Positions 14,705 to 24,313 of a stretch of 44,958 nt of DNA are shown piece after piece; the first letter of the stretch is position 1, and every line of letters begins with the position of its first letter. Under the pieces are notes generated by a model. The model saw only the letters and a list, made by a program, of their open reading frames with translations. It was not told where the DNA came from and did no database searches. The translations under genes and the position numbers were made by a program. Origin of the DNA: a virus; the IMG/VR virus record IMGVR_UViG_3300017964_000025, positions 1 to 44,958 of that record; one strand, given 5' to 3'.

Positions 14705-15807
14705 TACAGTGCTCCCTCAAATGCCGAGAAGTCATCTGTTACCACGTTAGCGTCAACCTGGCTGATTAGATACGAGGAAATTTCAGCCTCTTGTGGTGCT
14801 ACCTGAACATTGTCAGAGTTCACCCATCCGTTCATCCAAGGCAATGGATTGAACTTCAAATTCACATCAAAGACAGGCTCAATACCAATCTGCTGTAAAG
14901 ATGAATCTGTCAGCCACTCCACGTATTGAGAAAGAATGTCCACATTCAGTCCCATGATTGAGCCTTTACTGAATAAATACTTAGCCCATTCTTTTTCCTG
15001 ATTGGCTGCTTCGCGGAAAATCTCACGCATATTGGACTTCATAGTTTGATAAACTTCTTTCCACTCTGCCCCTTCTTCACCAGAACGCCACTTGTTGATG
15101 ATAAACTTCGTAGATGCCTTATGAAGACATTCATCACGAGCAATCAATTTAATGATCTTAGCGTTACCTTCCATTAGCTTGCGTTGAGCAAATGAAAAGC
15201 TACAAGCAAAGCTTACATAGAAGCGCAACGCCTCAAGCGCATAAACCGAAGTAACACATAGAACGATCAAACTCATTAAAGTGCGGCGATCAACGTTTGC
15301 GCTCTGAGAGTATTCAATAAGGCGATCGTAGTAACCGGAAACATCTGTTGCACGTTCGATGATGGCTTCATTGGTAACAATGTCATCAAACACTTCCGAT
15401 GGATTAGGAAGAAGGTTACGGATGATGTGGGTATAGCTACGGCTATGAATAGTCTCGCTGAATGACCAGGTTTCGATCCACGTTTCCAATTCAGGAAGAG
15501 AAACCAATGGAAGTAAGGCGACATTTGGAGAGCGACCTTGAACACTGTCAAGTAGCGTTTGGTATTTAAGATTAGACAAGAAGACATGCTGCTCGGCTTC
15601 GGTCAAATCATTATGGAATTGCTTGCTGTCTAAGCTAAGACCAACTTCTTCAGGACGCCAGAAAAAGGACAATTGTTTCTCAATATACTTTTCGATTTCT
15701 GGGTATTTTTGTTGATCGTATCGAGCGACATTGACGTTCTGACCCAAGAACATAGGTTCTTTGGTTGCGTCAAATTTGTTTTGATTAAATGTTGTGTATT
15801 GCTTCAC
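14704..15807 (-). CDS. nrdB: Ribonucleotide reductase class Ia beta subunit
   Basis: A 367-residue protein carrying the diiron site and radical tyrosine of class Ia R2: D87, E118, H121 and Y125 ([17 protein letters not shown]), and later ARDECLH. These align with E. coli D84, E115, H118 and Y122 with a constant offset of three. It supplies the tyrosyl radical to NrdA. The start is a GTG at 15807 preceded by AGGAG; the frame extends to 15849 through a hairpin. A palindromic element and a hairpin sit between nrdA and nrdB, so nrdB may have its own promoter. Confidence 0.96.
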   Translation of the reverse strand: MKQYTTFNQNKFDATKEPMFLGQNVNVARYDQQKYPEIEKYIEKQLSFFWRPEEVGLSLDSKQFHNDLTEAEQHVFLSNLKYQTLLDSVQGRSPNVALLPLVSLPELETWIETWSFSETIHSRSYTHIIRNLLPNPSEVFDDIVTNEAIIERATDVSGYYDRLIEYSQSANVDRRTLMSLIVLCVTSVYALEALRFYVSFACSFSFAQRKLMEGNAKIIKLIARDECLHKASTKFIINKWRSGEEGAEWKEVYQTMKSNMREIFREAANQEKEWAKYLFSKGSIMGLNVDILSQYVEWLTDSSLQQIGIEPVFDVNLKFNPLPWMNGWVNSDNVQVAPQEAEISSYLISQVDANVVTDDFSAFEGAL

Positions 15808-15829
15808 TTTAAATCTCCTGCAATATAAA

Positions 15830-15845
15830 GGGAGCCTTCGCTCCC
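15830..15845 (-). terminator. GC-rich hairpin in the nrdB leader
   Basis: GGGAGC, CTTC, GCTCCC (15830-15845), followed on the minus strand by TTTATA. It shares its stem with the hairpin at 33475-33490. It lies between the palindromic element at 15856 and the nrdB start, so it could be a weak terminator for nrdA transcripts, a 5'-stabilising hairpin for nrdB mRNA, or both. Confidence 0.5.
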
Positions 15846-15855
15846 CCATAAAAGA

Positions 15856-15873
15856 TAAGTAAGTTTTTACTTA
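15856..15873 (-). promoter_or_regulatory. Palindromic promoter element, copy 6
   Basis: TAAGTAA (15856-15862), GTTT, TTACTTA (15867-15873), perfect arms. TATCTT follows on the minus strand as the -10-like hexamer. It lies 49 nt before the nrdB start. Confidence 0.6.
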
Positions 15874-15904
15874 CTATTTTGATAGTAAACGAACTGAAAT
15901 GGCT

Positions 15905-18160
15905 TTACAACTTGCAAGCTCCGCCAGCGCATCCATCATCTTCCTTCTCTACCGTATCATTCGCCCCGTCACGAGTGTTGTGGTAGTAAAGCGTTTTAAG
16001 ACCAAGCTTGTATGCCATTAGAAGGTCATTGAGTATCTGCTTAACAGGGACTTTGCCATCTGGGAACTTAGCCGGATCGTAATTTGTGTTTGCAGAAATA
16101 GCCTGGTCTACAAACTTCTGCATGATGCCAACTAACTCAAGATATCCCTGATTGTTTGGAATATCCCAAAGCAACTCATACTGATCGGCAATACTTTCGA
16201 ATTCGGGAACAACCTGCTTAAGTTGACCGTCCTTGCTGGCCTTAATAGAAATGAAACCACGAGGAGGCTCAATGCCATTTGTTGAGTTAGTAATCTGAGA
16301 GGAGGTCTCAGAAGGCATGATCGCAGTTACAGTAGAATTTCGAAGGCCATGCTCAAGAATTTCATGACGCAAAGATTCCCAATCCTGATAAAGCCCTTCA
16401 TCACAAATGTCATCGATGAAAGGTTTGTATGTATCGATCGGTAATAAACCTTGGAAGTAGGTTGTTTCTTTGAATCCTTCACAAGCACCCTTCTCTTTGG
16501 CCAACTGACATGATGCTTTCAAAAGATAGAACTGGATAGCTTCAAACAGTTTATGAGTTAAGCGCTTACCAGATCCATCAGAATAGCGTTTATAGTGCTT
16601 CGCTAAGTAGTAAGCGTAGTTAGTCACACCGACTCCCAGAGAGCGTCTAAAGAGCGTAGAGCGTTCGGCCGCTTTGATTGGATAATCCTGATAAGACAAT
16701 AGATTGTCTAACGCTCGAACCACAATTAACGAAAGCTCTTCCAGTTCTTCCAAGTTGTCTAACTCGCCAAGATTGAAGGCCGACAAAGTGCAAAGTGCAA
16801 TTTCGCCGTTTTCATCTTCTAGACTGTTTAATGGTTTGGTTGGAAGTGCAATCTCAAGACAAAGGTTACTCTGTCGGATTGGCGCTAACTCAGGATTGAA
16901 TGGGCTGTGAGTATTACAATGATCCACATTCTGAATGTAGATTCGACCAGTGCCAGCTCTTTCTTGGGCCAACAATGAAAACAACTCAATTGCAGGAACA
17001 GTCTTCTTGCGAATAGCCCCATCAGCTTCATAAAGATTGTATAGACGGGCAAACTCTTCCTGATCCTCAAAGAAGGCATCGTATAGACCAGGCACTTCTG
17101 AAGGGCTAAACAGGGAAATGTCCCCACCAGTCACTAGGCGGTTAAATAAGAATCCATTCAACTGAACGCCGTAGTCTAAGTGTCGAACTCGATTGTCCTC
17201 TACACCGCGATTGTTTTTAAGAACCAAAAGACTCTCTGCTTCATACGTCCACAAAGGATAAAAGACCGTAGCAGCTCCACCACGAACACCGCCCTGAGAG
17301 CAGCTTTTAACTGCCGTTTGGAAGTGTTTCATAAAAGGGATCATACCAGTGTGGAAAGCTTCTCCACCTCGTATTGAACTACCAATAGAGCGAATAGCGC
17401 CAACATTAAGACCAATACCTGCTCGCTGACTGACGTATTTAATAATCGATGAAGACCCGGCATTGATGGAGTCCAAAGAGTCCCCTACTTCAATCAAAAC
17501 GCACGAACTAAACTGACGTGTAGGCGTTCGAACACCCGACATGATAGGAGTAGGAAGTGAGAACTTCTTGCGTGAAACCGCATCGTAGAATTTTTCAATT
17601 AATCCAAGGCGAATGTCTTTACGCTCATCGATATGAAGACACATGGCAATAAGCATGTAAGCAAATTGAGGTGTTTCATAGATCTGCTTGATCACACGAT
17701 TCTGAACAAGATACTTTTCTCGGAACTGCTCTGTGGCGGCATAAGAATAATCAAAGTCACGATCGTGGCTGATCACTTCTTCCAGGTAATCAATCTCTTC
17801 CTTAGAGAACTTCTCAGGGATCTCTTTATCGTAAATTCCGGCAGAGACCAGGTGTGCAATGTGATCGGAGAACTTAGGTGGCTCAAATTGACCATAAGCT
17901 TCTTTTCGAAGTGCGAACATGTTGAGACGAGCCGCTACGAACTGAAAGTCCGGTGCTGTCTCTGAAATCAAATCTGAAGCGGTTTTAACCAGTGACTCAT
18001 GAATTTGCTTTGTCGTGATACCATCAAATAGTTGGATCTGTGCTTGCAGTTCAAGCTGTGACTGGCTTACGTTTAGCCCTTCACATGCGTATTTAGTAAT
18101 TCGGTGAATCTTGGAAATATCAACTTCTTCTGTATTACCATCTCGTTTGGTAACGAACAT
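15905..18160 (-). CDS. nrdA: Ribonucleotide reductase class Ia alpha subunit
   Basis: A 751-residue large subunit that reduces ribonucleoside diphosphates to deoxy forms. An ATP-cone regulatory domain fills about residues 1-95. C220 (SSCVLIE), N432-C434-E436 (NLCLEIALP), the tyrosine pair in LKTLYYHNTRDG and the C-terminal redox pair C744/C749 (GCAGGACKL) correspond to the catalytic and radical-transfer residues of E. coli NrdA. The N-terminus closely resembles the enterobacterial protein, supporting the ATG at 18160. The only ribosome binding site candidate (AGGGG) lies in the stem of a hairpin abutting the start, so expression may be controlled there. It pairs with the nrdB product. Confidence 0.97.
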   Translation of the reverse strand: MFVTKRDGNTEEVDISKIHRITKYACEGLNVSQSQLELQAQIQLFDGITTKQIHESLVKTASDLISETAPDFQFVAARLNMFALRKEAYGQFEPPKFSDHIAHLVSAGIYDKEIPEKFSKEEIDYLEEVISHDRDFDYSYAATEQFREKYLVQNRVIKQIYETPQFAYMLIAMCLHIDERKDIRLGLIEKFYDAVSRKKFSLPTPIMSGVRTPTRQFSSCVLIEVGDSLDSINAGSSSIIKYVSQRAGIGLNVGAIRSIGSSIRGGEAFHTGMIPFMKHFQTAVKSCSQGGVRGGAATVFYPLWTYEAESLLVLKNNRGVEDNRVRHLDYGVQLNGFLFNRLVTGGDISLFSPSEVPGLYDAFFEDQEEFARLYNLYEADGAIRKKTVPAIELFSLLAQERAGTGRIYIQNVDHCNTHSPFNPELAPIRQSNLCLEIALPTKPLNSLEDENGEIALCTLSAFNLGELDNLEELEELSLIVVRALDNLLSYQDYPIKAAERSTLFRRSLGVGVTNYAYYLAKHYKRYSDGSGKRLTHKLFEAIQFYLLKASCQLAKEKGACEGFKETTYFQGLLPIDTYKPFIDDICDEGLYQDWESLRHEILEHGLRNSTVTAIMPSETSSQITNSTNGIEPPRGFISIKASKDGQLKQVVPEFESIADQYELLWDIPNNQGYLELVGIMQKFVDQAISANTNYDPAKFPDGKVPVKQILNDLLMAYKLGLKTLYYHNTRDGANDTVEKEDDGCAGGACKL

Positions 18161-18165
18161 AAAAA

Positions 18166-18193
18166 ACCCCTAAAACAAATATGTTGAAGGGGT
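18166..18193 (-). terminator. Terminator-like hairpin abutting the nrdA start
   Basis: On the minus strand ACCCCT pairs with AGGGGT (outer arms 18193-18188 and 18171-18166), with an inner AACA/TGTT pairing, followed by TTTTTT and then the nrdA ATG. It has the form of an intrinsic terminator for the upstream tail gene, but it also contains the only candidate ribosome binding site of nrdA and sits downstream of a palindromic promoter-like element. Attenuation or translational control of nrdA is possible. Confidence 0.65.
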
Positions 18194-18198
18194 CATTG

Positions 18199-18216
18199 TA
18201 AGTAAGAACTTATTTA
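18199..18216 (-). promoter_or_regulatory. Palindromic promoter element, copy 7
   Basis: TAAGTAAG (18199-18206), AA, CTTATTTA (18209-18216), one mismatch. TACAAT follows on the minus strand. It lies 39 nt before nrdA, with the hairpin between. Confidence 0.5.
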
Positions 18217-18225
18217 TTTTCTAGG

Positions 18226-18744
18226 TTAAACAGCGTTTTGCCCGTCTAAAAATCCTTGTTGGTATCTCTCATCCCCATAGTCTTCAAGAGTTTTGCGATT
18301 TGAAACCTCGACCCACTGCCCATCCATCATCTTATAAACTATGTCAGGTGCTACCATCTTTCCGTTGTGCTCGACCTTTAAGAAATCTGATCCGCCGCCT
18401 GTAGCTTCAGGGTCAAAATCAAATTCTACAGTCTTAACTTGGGAAAACGCCTCCATGTGATCAAATAAGAAGTCCAAAGAGTGCATCGGCGCTCTGTCAT
18501 TCGATTCATCGGTAATAGTTGCATACATATCACCGTGATGTCTGAATATTGTTGTGAACAAAGCCACACCATCGGACTCAGCTTTTTTAGAGCCAATAAG
18601 TTTACCCCCTGCTCTTTCGTAAATATTTACGCTATAACCAGCAGAGGGTTCGCCTAGTTTAGTGATCAAAAACTTTAGAGCTACTTTTGACTTCTGCTCT
18701 CCCGAATGAAATGGTTCAACCCTAGAGCTTGATGTAATCCACAT
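18226..18744 (-). CDS. Tail-associated protein, small partner (copy B)
   Basis: A 172-residue protein, paralogous to the gene at 20733-21281. Both share an N-terminal beta-rich part and a C-terminal stretch reading xVxHxGxxVxPDIVYxMxxGxWxEIS followed by DxxYQxGF. Each follows a large tail-type gene with overlap, here TAATG, with GAGGA upstream. Probably a virion or tail-assembly protein partnered with the large protein, by context. No named family recognised. Confidence 0.7.
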   Translation of the reverse strand: MWITSSSRVEPFHSGEQKSKVALKFLITKLGEPSAGYSVNIYERAGGKLIGSKKAESDGVALFTTIFRHHGDMYATITDESNDRAPMHSLDFLFDHMEAFSQVKTVEFDFDPEATGGGSDFLKVEHNGKMVAPDIVYKMMDGQWVEVSNRKTLEDYGDERYQQGFLDGQNAV

Positions 18745-20699
18745 TAAGGCCAGTCCTCATCAGCTAAAGAAATTCCGCAGGAAGTTACATAAGCCGCGTT
18801 CTCTGAGTTGGCGTTGCTAGTTCTTCCTGCGCCATACCACCACATATAATTGCGACCACCTTCGGCAAATATCTCCCCGCAAGGAGGTAGATTCCAGAAG
18901 TTAGCCTCATCAACTACCACTTCCGAAGTGCTTACGGTTGGGTATCGATTGAACATAGAGAAATAACCGGGCAACATGCCAATAATGGATCTATTGTTCA
19001 AATCACCAGATATAGTGGCAGGAAAGAATATGGGAGATCCCTGTAAGGACGAAGAATAACCATAACTCGTTTCAACTCCCGAATAATCGTAACCACTTGG
19101 AACAGAAGAAATAGTGTCAAATGTGATACCCGAGAAATCTCTGCACTTAATTAATCCCTCTCTAGAGGCATTTCTCTGCCAAGGACATGGCCCTTCTGTA
19201 TAGGTTGGTGTAGTCCCTGAAGAAACTGTGTTTACAATAAAAGAGGCGTATTGGTTGTTATCAATGATGCTCTTATACTCTCCAAACCCAAATGCCCAAG
19301 ATGAGTGTTTTGGATTTGTAGTCGTAACAATTAATGCCGACGCTTTTACAAAGCCATACAAGGTTTTGTCAGACGCAACTATCGACCAAGTGTTCTGCAT
19401 TCTGCTTTCTGCTGAAGCCCCTACATAGAGGGTCGCAGTAGTAGCAGATAATGTTGTTGAGTAATGATTTAACGGCAAAAAGAATGCACCATCATTATTG
19501 GATTTGAAAGAGTCTGAGCCAGAGCTGACACTGGTCATACTTGAGAAGCACTCGACCACAAACTGAGCAAAATTGAAGCCGTTAAAAGAAACCTCCGAGA
19601 ATGTCAGCCTAAAATAATCTCTGACCCCGGATTTTGCTCTGAACACCAGTCTTGTAGCATCCTCAAAAACCAAATCCCAGTTACAACCTCCCTGGCCATT
19701 GTAGCCAGCGCCAGTCAGGAACGTTTTAAAAACCTGCATCGCATCTTCTTTGGTTTTCATGTAAACACCAGCCTTAACGAGATCGCCAAGAGAAAGCATC
19801 TTTACGCGAGAAGCAGATAGATCCACTTGATCGGAAGCAATAGCTTTCGGGTAATTAACAGGTGCAACCAATTGAGAGACTTTGATGTCCGTGATGCCAT
19901 AAGTCAGAGATTGATCTGAAAACTCATTGTAAAAAATAGCTCTCACTTGAGAGTTAGCCAAAATGGAGGCGTCAATTGGATAAAATGAGTGCATCAATCG
20001 AACTAGCTCACCATCAACATAAAGCCCCATAAGTAGAACATTGAGCGGCGTTAATTCGAGTCGAACAGTGATCTCTTTAATCCCATCCATAACCTCCGGT
20101 AAACTTGAAAAGCTGCCAGTAGGACTCTGAGAGAAGCGATCGGGGTTTGAATAGGTCGTAGGCATCTCACTAACAAGCTTACCTAAAACTGAAATTTTAA
20201 ATTGATTTGAAGACGATGCTTGTCCCAATTCAAAAGGAAATAAAATCGCACTTTCGTTACTGGCATCATCAAAGCTCACTTTTTGAATATCGCTTACACT
20301 GTCGTAGCCAGATGTAAACAACTTAATGTCAGTCACATCTTTGAAAGCCTTGTCGGTATTAAACAGAAAGCCCGGTATCAACTTAGGATAGTCACCATTA
20401 ATAGGTGATTTACTAATGGCAGACATATCCGCCTTGAATGATATTTCCAAGCCCCGATGTGATGGATCAGTAAAGCAGTCACCAATATTCAGCGAAGCAA
20501 CAGAAGGTCTTCTGTATGTAGCGCCACCCGTCCCCGTGTCCACCAAAAGAGAGTCTGAACCGGAACTTGATATGCTCGAAACTTTACCTCCGTCTACGGA
20601 GGTGTAATCTTCAAAAGTGGCGGTTGCCCAATCCCCTTTCACCTGTTTTGTCCACGTAAACGTATCGTTTGTGGTTACATTATTAAGAATGCCTTGCAT
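18744..20699 (-). CDS. Large tail fibre/baseplate-type structural protein (copy B)
   Basis: A 651-residue protein rich in Ser, Thr, Gly and aromatic residues, of beta character. The N-terminal half (about 80-250) resembles a concanavalin/LamG-like beta sandwich. The middle has GYNGQGGCNWDLV and RAKSGVRDYFRL, the next part has WSIVASDKTLYGFV, and the end is ISLADEDWP. All these segments recur in the protein at 21278-23317, so the two are paralogs. Probably part of the virion involved in host binding, inferred from composition and phage context. GGTGA precedes the ATG. Confidence 0.65.
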   Translation of the reverse strand: MQGILNNVTTNDTFTWTKQVKGDWATATFEDYTSVDGGKVSSISSSGSDSLLVDTGTGGATYRRPSVASLNIGDCFTDPSHRGLEISFKADMSAISKSPINGDYPKLIPGFLFNTDKAFKDVTDIKLFTSGYDSVSDIQKVSFDDASNESAILFPFELGQASSSNQFKISVLGKLVSEMPTTYSNPDRFSQSPTGSFSSLPEVMDGIKEITVRLELTPLNVLLMGLYVDGELVRLMHSFYPIDASILANSQVRAIFYNEFSDQSLTYGITDIKVSQLVAPVNYPKAIASDQVDLSASRVKMLSLGDLVKAGVYMKTKEDAMQVFKTFLTGAGYNGQGGCNWDLVFEDATRLVFRAKSGVRDYFRLTFSEVSFNGFNFAQFVVECFSSMTSVSSGSDSFKSNNDGAFFLPLNHYSTTLSATTATLYVGASAESRMQNTWSIVASDKTLYGFVKASALIVTTTNPKHSSWAFGFGEYKSIIDNNQYASFIVNTVSSGTTPTYTEGPCPWQRNASREGLIKCRDFSGITFDTISSVPSGYDYSGVETSYGYSSSLQGSPIFFPATISGDLNNRSIIGMLPGYFSMFNRYPTVSTSEVVVDEANFWNLPPCGEIFAEGGRNYMWWYGAGRTSNANSENAAYVTSCGISLADEDWP

Positions 20700-20712
20700 C
20701 TAAATCACCATA

Positions 20713-20726
20713 AGTAAGTTCTTACT
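20713..20726 (-). promoter_or_regulatory. Palindromic promoter element, copy 8
   Basis: AGTAAG (20713-20718), TT, CTTACT (20721-20726), within a wider TAAGTAAG context. TATGGT is the weak -10-like hexamer on the minus strand. It lies 14 nt before the start at 20699, so the transcript leader would be very short. Confidence 0.45.
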
Positions 20727-20732
20727 AATTAT

Positions 20733-21281
20733 TTAAGACAAATCAGAAACGGCCGCCTGGTAGCCTTCCTGATACTTGTCATCCAATTCTTTTCTCAGAT
20801 CAACCTTTCTTGAGATTTCATGCCACACGCCATTTCTCATGCGATAAACAATGTCGGGAGTAACCTTTCTGCCTTGATGCTGAACTTGTAGATAATGATC
20901 TGATTGAGCATCTACATTGACGCCCTTAGTTAGTTCCACATTGAAGAAAATTGGATCATCCATATCCGAAAGAAATTGAGCCTTGATAAAATCCATAATG
21001 AAGGGTTGAACACCCTCTTTCGGCGTCCCTTTTACCGTCACATATAGATCTGCCATGCTATTCAGAGGAATAAAACTTGAATATGCTAACCCCTGCTGAT
21101 TTGTGTCCATTGAAAAAATCAGCTCGTGGCTATCTCTGTCAAAAAAATCGACAGATCTATTTGCAATTGGCTCAGAATCAATAGTGAGATACAAGCCAAA
21201 GGCTGTTTTTTTCTGCCTTAATAAAGTTGTTAAGGGTATGGCTCCATGCCCTCCTGTCATAACATTCATCTTTGGTATCAT
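20733..21281 (-). CDS. Tail-associated protein, small partner (copy A)
   Basis: A 182-residue paralog of the product of 18226-18744; the shared C-terminal motif here is VTPDIVYRMRNGVWHEIS then DDKYQEGYQAA. The start at 21281 forms ATGA with the upstream stop and has AGGA eight bases before it; the in-frame TTG at 21287 is less likely. Together with the gene at 21278-23317 it is one unit of a duplicated two-gene cassette. Probably structural. Confidence 0.7.
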   Translation of the reverse strand: MIPKMNVMTGGHGAIPLTTLLRQKKTAFGLYLTIDSEPIANRSVDFFDRDSHELIFSMDTNQQGLAYSSFIPLNSMADLYVTVKGTPKEGVQPFIMDFIKAQFLSDMDDPIFFNVELTKGVNVDAQSDHYLQVQHQGRKVTPDIVYRMRNGVWHEISRKVDLRKELDDKYQEGYQAAVSDLS

Positions 21282-23317
21282 GGCCAATCCTCATCAGCTA
21301 AAGAAATAGCTCCTGCTGAGGTGTATTTCATGCCTTGAGCCACAGCTGTATTGCTACCTAAAACACAGCCGCTCCAAAAATAAATATAACTTTTCGAGTC
21401 TATGGTGAACTCCGTAAGACTTGGCGACCCCTCTGTGAACATTTCGTCTCGATCAAAAGGCTTTGCATCGGTATTCGTTCCAAACGCATTCTGGACTGCA
21501 AAGAGTTGACTTAACCACCCATCAAAGTCGGCACCTGTGTAAGAGGCATGATAATGTGAAATAGTAGTCGGAGTTAGCCTCGGAGCACCTATTAAGGAAG
21601 AGTTAATTCCCATGCTATTTTCTTGGGTGGCAGGACGGTAGTAAGATCCGCCTTGACAGAGATAGGTAGGCTTAAATCCGTTAAAGTCTCTTGTGATAAA
21701 CATACTTCGTCTTGGGAGTGCCTGCGTAGCATCCATCATTCCGTTCCACCGCAAACCGCCGTAAACCTCTTGGTGAGTCCAATCACCATCTGCGCTAGAA
21801 CTAAGAATAAAACTAGCCTTTGGATTGTCTTTTATGGCAGTTTCATACTCTCCAAAAGCCCAACATGAACCAGCGTTCACACCATTATTAGAACTATTTC
21901 TAGAGTGCCCAATGATTACTGAGAACAAGGTCTTGTCAGAGGCCACTATCATCCAATCATGAAGCGGCAAGAATAACTCCATGTGAGGACTTAAATACCC
22001 CTTTTCCATCAAGTTAGTTCCGGCAAATCGGTTTTCACCTACATGGGGTAAAAGAAAATAGAAATGATCTCCATCATGAATATTAGGGTCATGACTCAAC
22101 AAGTTAGTTCCAGTGTCAATGCCACTCATTGATTCATAAGCGACGACGCTCACATTTATCCAGCTATTATCCCAAAGTCCCGACGTTTCGTAGTGCTTGA
22201 ATCTAATTTGATAGAAATCCCTGACTCCACTTTTTGCCCTAACTGCAATCGTATTGTCATTTTCATAAACTAAATCCCAATTGCAGCCCCCAACTCCGTT
22301 ATAGCCATCACCTACGAGGATTGTTTTGAAAATATTTTTATAGTCGGCCAGCGTTTTCATAGGAACGCCAGACTCATAGAGGTCACTAGCTCTGTATGCC
22401 TTAACTCGTTTTGACGACTGATCGAGTGATGTTAATGGTAATTTAGTGGGAAGGTCGCCAGAAACTAATCGACCTACTTTAAATTCAGTAAAGTCAATAT
22501 CCTTGCTTTTGGAGGAGATATAGCCAACAAAATTCTGCATGTGAATGTAAATATCTTTATTTCGGTAAATCTCAGGAAGCACTCGAAAATGGCTTGAATA
22601 GCAACCTACCAAATTTGATCCCACCAAAACATCCACAAACAACCGATGTGTTTTTGAAAAATAAAATCTTATTTTTATTTCCTTAGCCCCATCGAAGTCA
22701 TTGTCGAAATCAAAATCTCGGTAGCTTGGATCTTTCGAGGTGGCGCGATTAATTGAGGTAACGCGAGTTCCACCAGTCGATGTGTCACTACCAACGTTTA
22801 ACTCACCCAGTTCATCTCCAACGCTAACAAGAAAATTATCGTTCCACCAATATCTTAAAAAATCGACAGCTACTACCTTTCCCTTTCCATCATTAAGTTG
22901 ATCCGTAAAATAATTTACACCGCCTCCATCTGAAGCAGATTTAAAGGGGTTTTCTCCGAATGAAATGGCGGCGCGTATACAGCGCTCCCAATAGCTACTA
23001 TAAGATGGCGTAGTAAAATCAATTCCAGTATTTCCTGCGTCACACTTAAAGGAAATTTCAACGCCAACATGATCTTCTTGCGTTAGTATTGACCCTAGAT
23101 TGAATACACCATTGGCTGAATGACGATAATTAAGGTTAGAGGAGTTATCACTAACGTTAAAAGTAAATGAGTCGTAGCCATTAACGGTAATGTTGTTGAA
23201 TCCCGCCCCATTATTATCAATAGCCATATCAGTAGTGAGATCAAATGGCATTAAATACCGTTGAAAACTGTGTTGATGGGTTTCACCCAAAGCTCTTGAA
23301 GTATCAGTTCCTATCAT
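21278..23317 (-). CDS. Large tail fibre/baseplate-type structural protein (copy A)
   Basis: A 679-residue paralog of the 651-residue product of 18744-20699. Shared landmarks in the same order are GYNGVGGCNWDLVYE, RAKSGVRDFYQI, WMIVASDKTLF, SCWAFGEYE and the terminal ISLADEDWP, with divergent N-terminal and insert regions. The divergence suggests different receptor specificity or a heteromeric assembly, which is inference. The start forms TAATG with the upstream stop and has GGAGA before it. Confidence 0.65.
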   Translation of the reverse strand: MIGTDTSRALGETHQHSFQRYLMPFDLTTDMAIDNNGAGFNNITVNGYDSFTFNVSDNSSNLNYRHSANGVFNLGSILTQEDHVGVEISFKCDAGNTGIDFTTPSYSSYWERCIRAAISFGENPFKSASDGGGVNYFTDQLNDGKGKVVAVDFLRYWWNDNFLVSVGDELGELNVGSDTSTGGTRVTSINRATSKDPSYRDFDFDNDFDGAKEIKIRFYFSKTHRLFVDVLVGSNLVGCYSSHFRVLPEIYRNKDIYIHMQNFVGYISSKSKDIDFTEFKVGRLVSGDLPTKLPLTSLDQSSKRVKAYRASDLYESGVPMKTLADYKNIFKTILVGDGYNGVGGCNWDLVYENDNTIAVRAKSGVRDFYQIRFKHYETSGLWDNSWINVSVVAYESMSGIDTGTNLLSHDPNIHDGDHFYFLLPHVGENRFAGTNLMEKGYLSPHMELFLPLHDWMIVASDKTLFSVIIGHSRNSSNNGVNAGSCWAFGEYETAIKDNPKASFILSSSADGDWTHQEVYGGLRWNGMMDATQALPRRSMFITRDFNGFKPTYLCQGGSYYRPATQENSMGINSSLIGAPRLTPTTISHYHASYTGADFDGWLSQLFAVQNAFGTNTDAKPFDRDEMFTEGSPSLTEFTIDSKSYIYFWSGCVLGSNTAVAQGMKYTSAGAISLADEDWP

Positions 23318-24249
23318 TATTCGGTCTCCTCATCAGGCGTTGATAATCCATAAAGTTCAGCAACCAATACGTCAGTTACCGTGTTATTTAGTAGGAACAC
23401 TCGTGAAACATTCTGCTTGTCCAGGTCGCTACCAACTTGATAAACACCCAAACCACCGCCAGACGCTTCATTGCTGTAAGGAACTAGCGCCTTTAGAAAT
23501 CCATTCACATAAAATCGAATAGTCTTTTGAGTGGTGTTTCGTTCAATCAGAATGAAATACTCTGTGGCGTTAGCCAGTGTTGCGCCCGATCCACCAACCA
23601 GCTCTTCATTCACTCCTGCGCCAAACTCATGTATGAATTTAAGTTGGCCAGATGTGTCGATTCGAAGGTCATACAAGAAGTTAAGATCTTCTGTCTCACC
23701 TGCTGCCCCACAGCTCACTAGAGAGCATTCCTGAGTGAAAGAGGTCGGAGTCTTATAGAACAATCCGATAGTAAGATCTCCGCTAATTTGCATAGCTGAA
23801 GAGCTTTGAGCTTCAAGGCGTGAGTTAGTTGGAATTAGCTTTCCATCCAAGTTCAAAAATGAAGTAAATTCCATTGCCGAGACATTACCTCCAAGTCCTT
23901 GCTTGGATAGTTTCGACCCGTCTGCTTCATCACTTAAATCAGTGGTGCTTATGTCTTGGTTTAATAGGTGAAAACTGACCGGGCTTAACGACTCAATGCG
24001 CTTATCAAAGCCGACGATGGTTTTCGCAATCTGATTGTTTCCAACATAAAACCAAAGATCACCTTCATTACCTGGGGTGTCTGGCGTAGGCTTTTGGTTG
24101 GATACAACAAAGTTCTTGTGTTCCACGGTTTCTACTCCCGAATCATTGATTTTGGTTAGTTCACTCTTGATCTTGTTGAAGTTGTTATTCAGGGTTTCAA
24201 CGGAGTCGGAGACAAACACATCGGGATCGATAAGGGTAATGTCTGGCAT
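23317..24249 (-). CDS. Tail protein with LamG/concanavalin-like domain
   Basis: A 310-residue protein. The N-terminus (MPDITLIDPDVFVSDSVETLNNNFNKIKS at its start) has the look of phage tail proteins with a short helical neck. About residues 110-300 form a LamG-like jelly roll: DLTIGLFYKTP, LYDLRIDTSGQLKF, YFILIERN and IRFYVNGFLKAL. It likely binds carbohydrate or forms part of a fibre. The start at 24249 is supported by GGAG; the frame extends to 24279. It heads the structural gene block and has a perfect palindromic element 32 nt upstream. Confidence 0.75.
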   Translation of the reverse strand: MPDITLIDPDVFVSDSVETLNNNFNKIKSELTKINDSGVETVEHKNFVVSNQKPTPDTPGNEGDLWFYVGNNQIAKTIVGFDKRIESLSPVSFHLLNQDISTTDLSDEADGSKLSKQGLGGNVSAMEFTSFLNLDGKLIPTNSRLEAQSSSAMQISGDLTIGLFYKTPTSFTQECSLVSCGAAGETEDLNFLYDLRIDTSGQLKFIHEFGAGVNEELVGGSGATLANATEYFILIERNTTQKTIRFYVNGFLKALVPYSNEASGGGLGVYQVGSDLDKQNVSRVFLLNNTVTDVLVAELYGLSTPDEETE

Positions 24250-24280
24250 TTCACTTTCTCCTGTGATAATGCCAAACATT

Positions 24281-24300
24281 ATAAGTAAGTATTTACTTAT
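24281..24300 (-). promoter_or_regulatory. Palindromic promoter element, copy 9
   Basis: ATAAGTAA (24281-24288), GTAT, TTACTTAT (24293-24300), perfect 8-bp arms. The minus strand continues as TATAAT, a consensus -10 box. It is the best example of the combination. Confidence 0.7.
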
Positions 24301-24313
24301 TTTCTAGGGTAGA

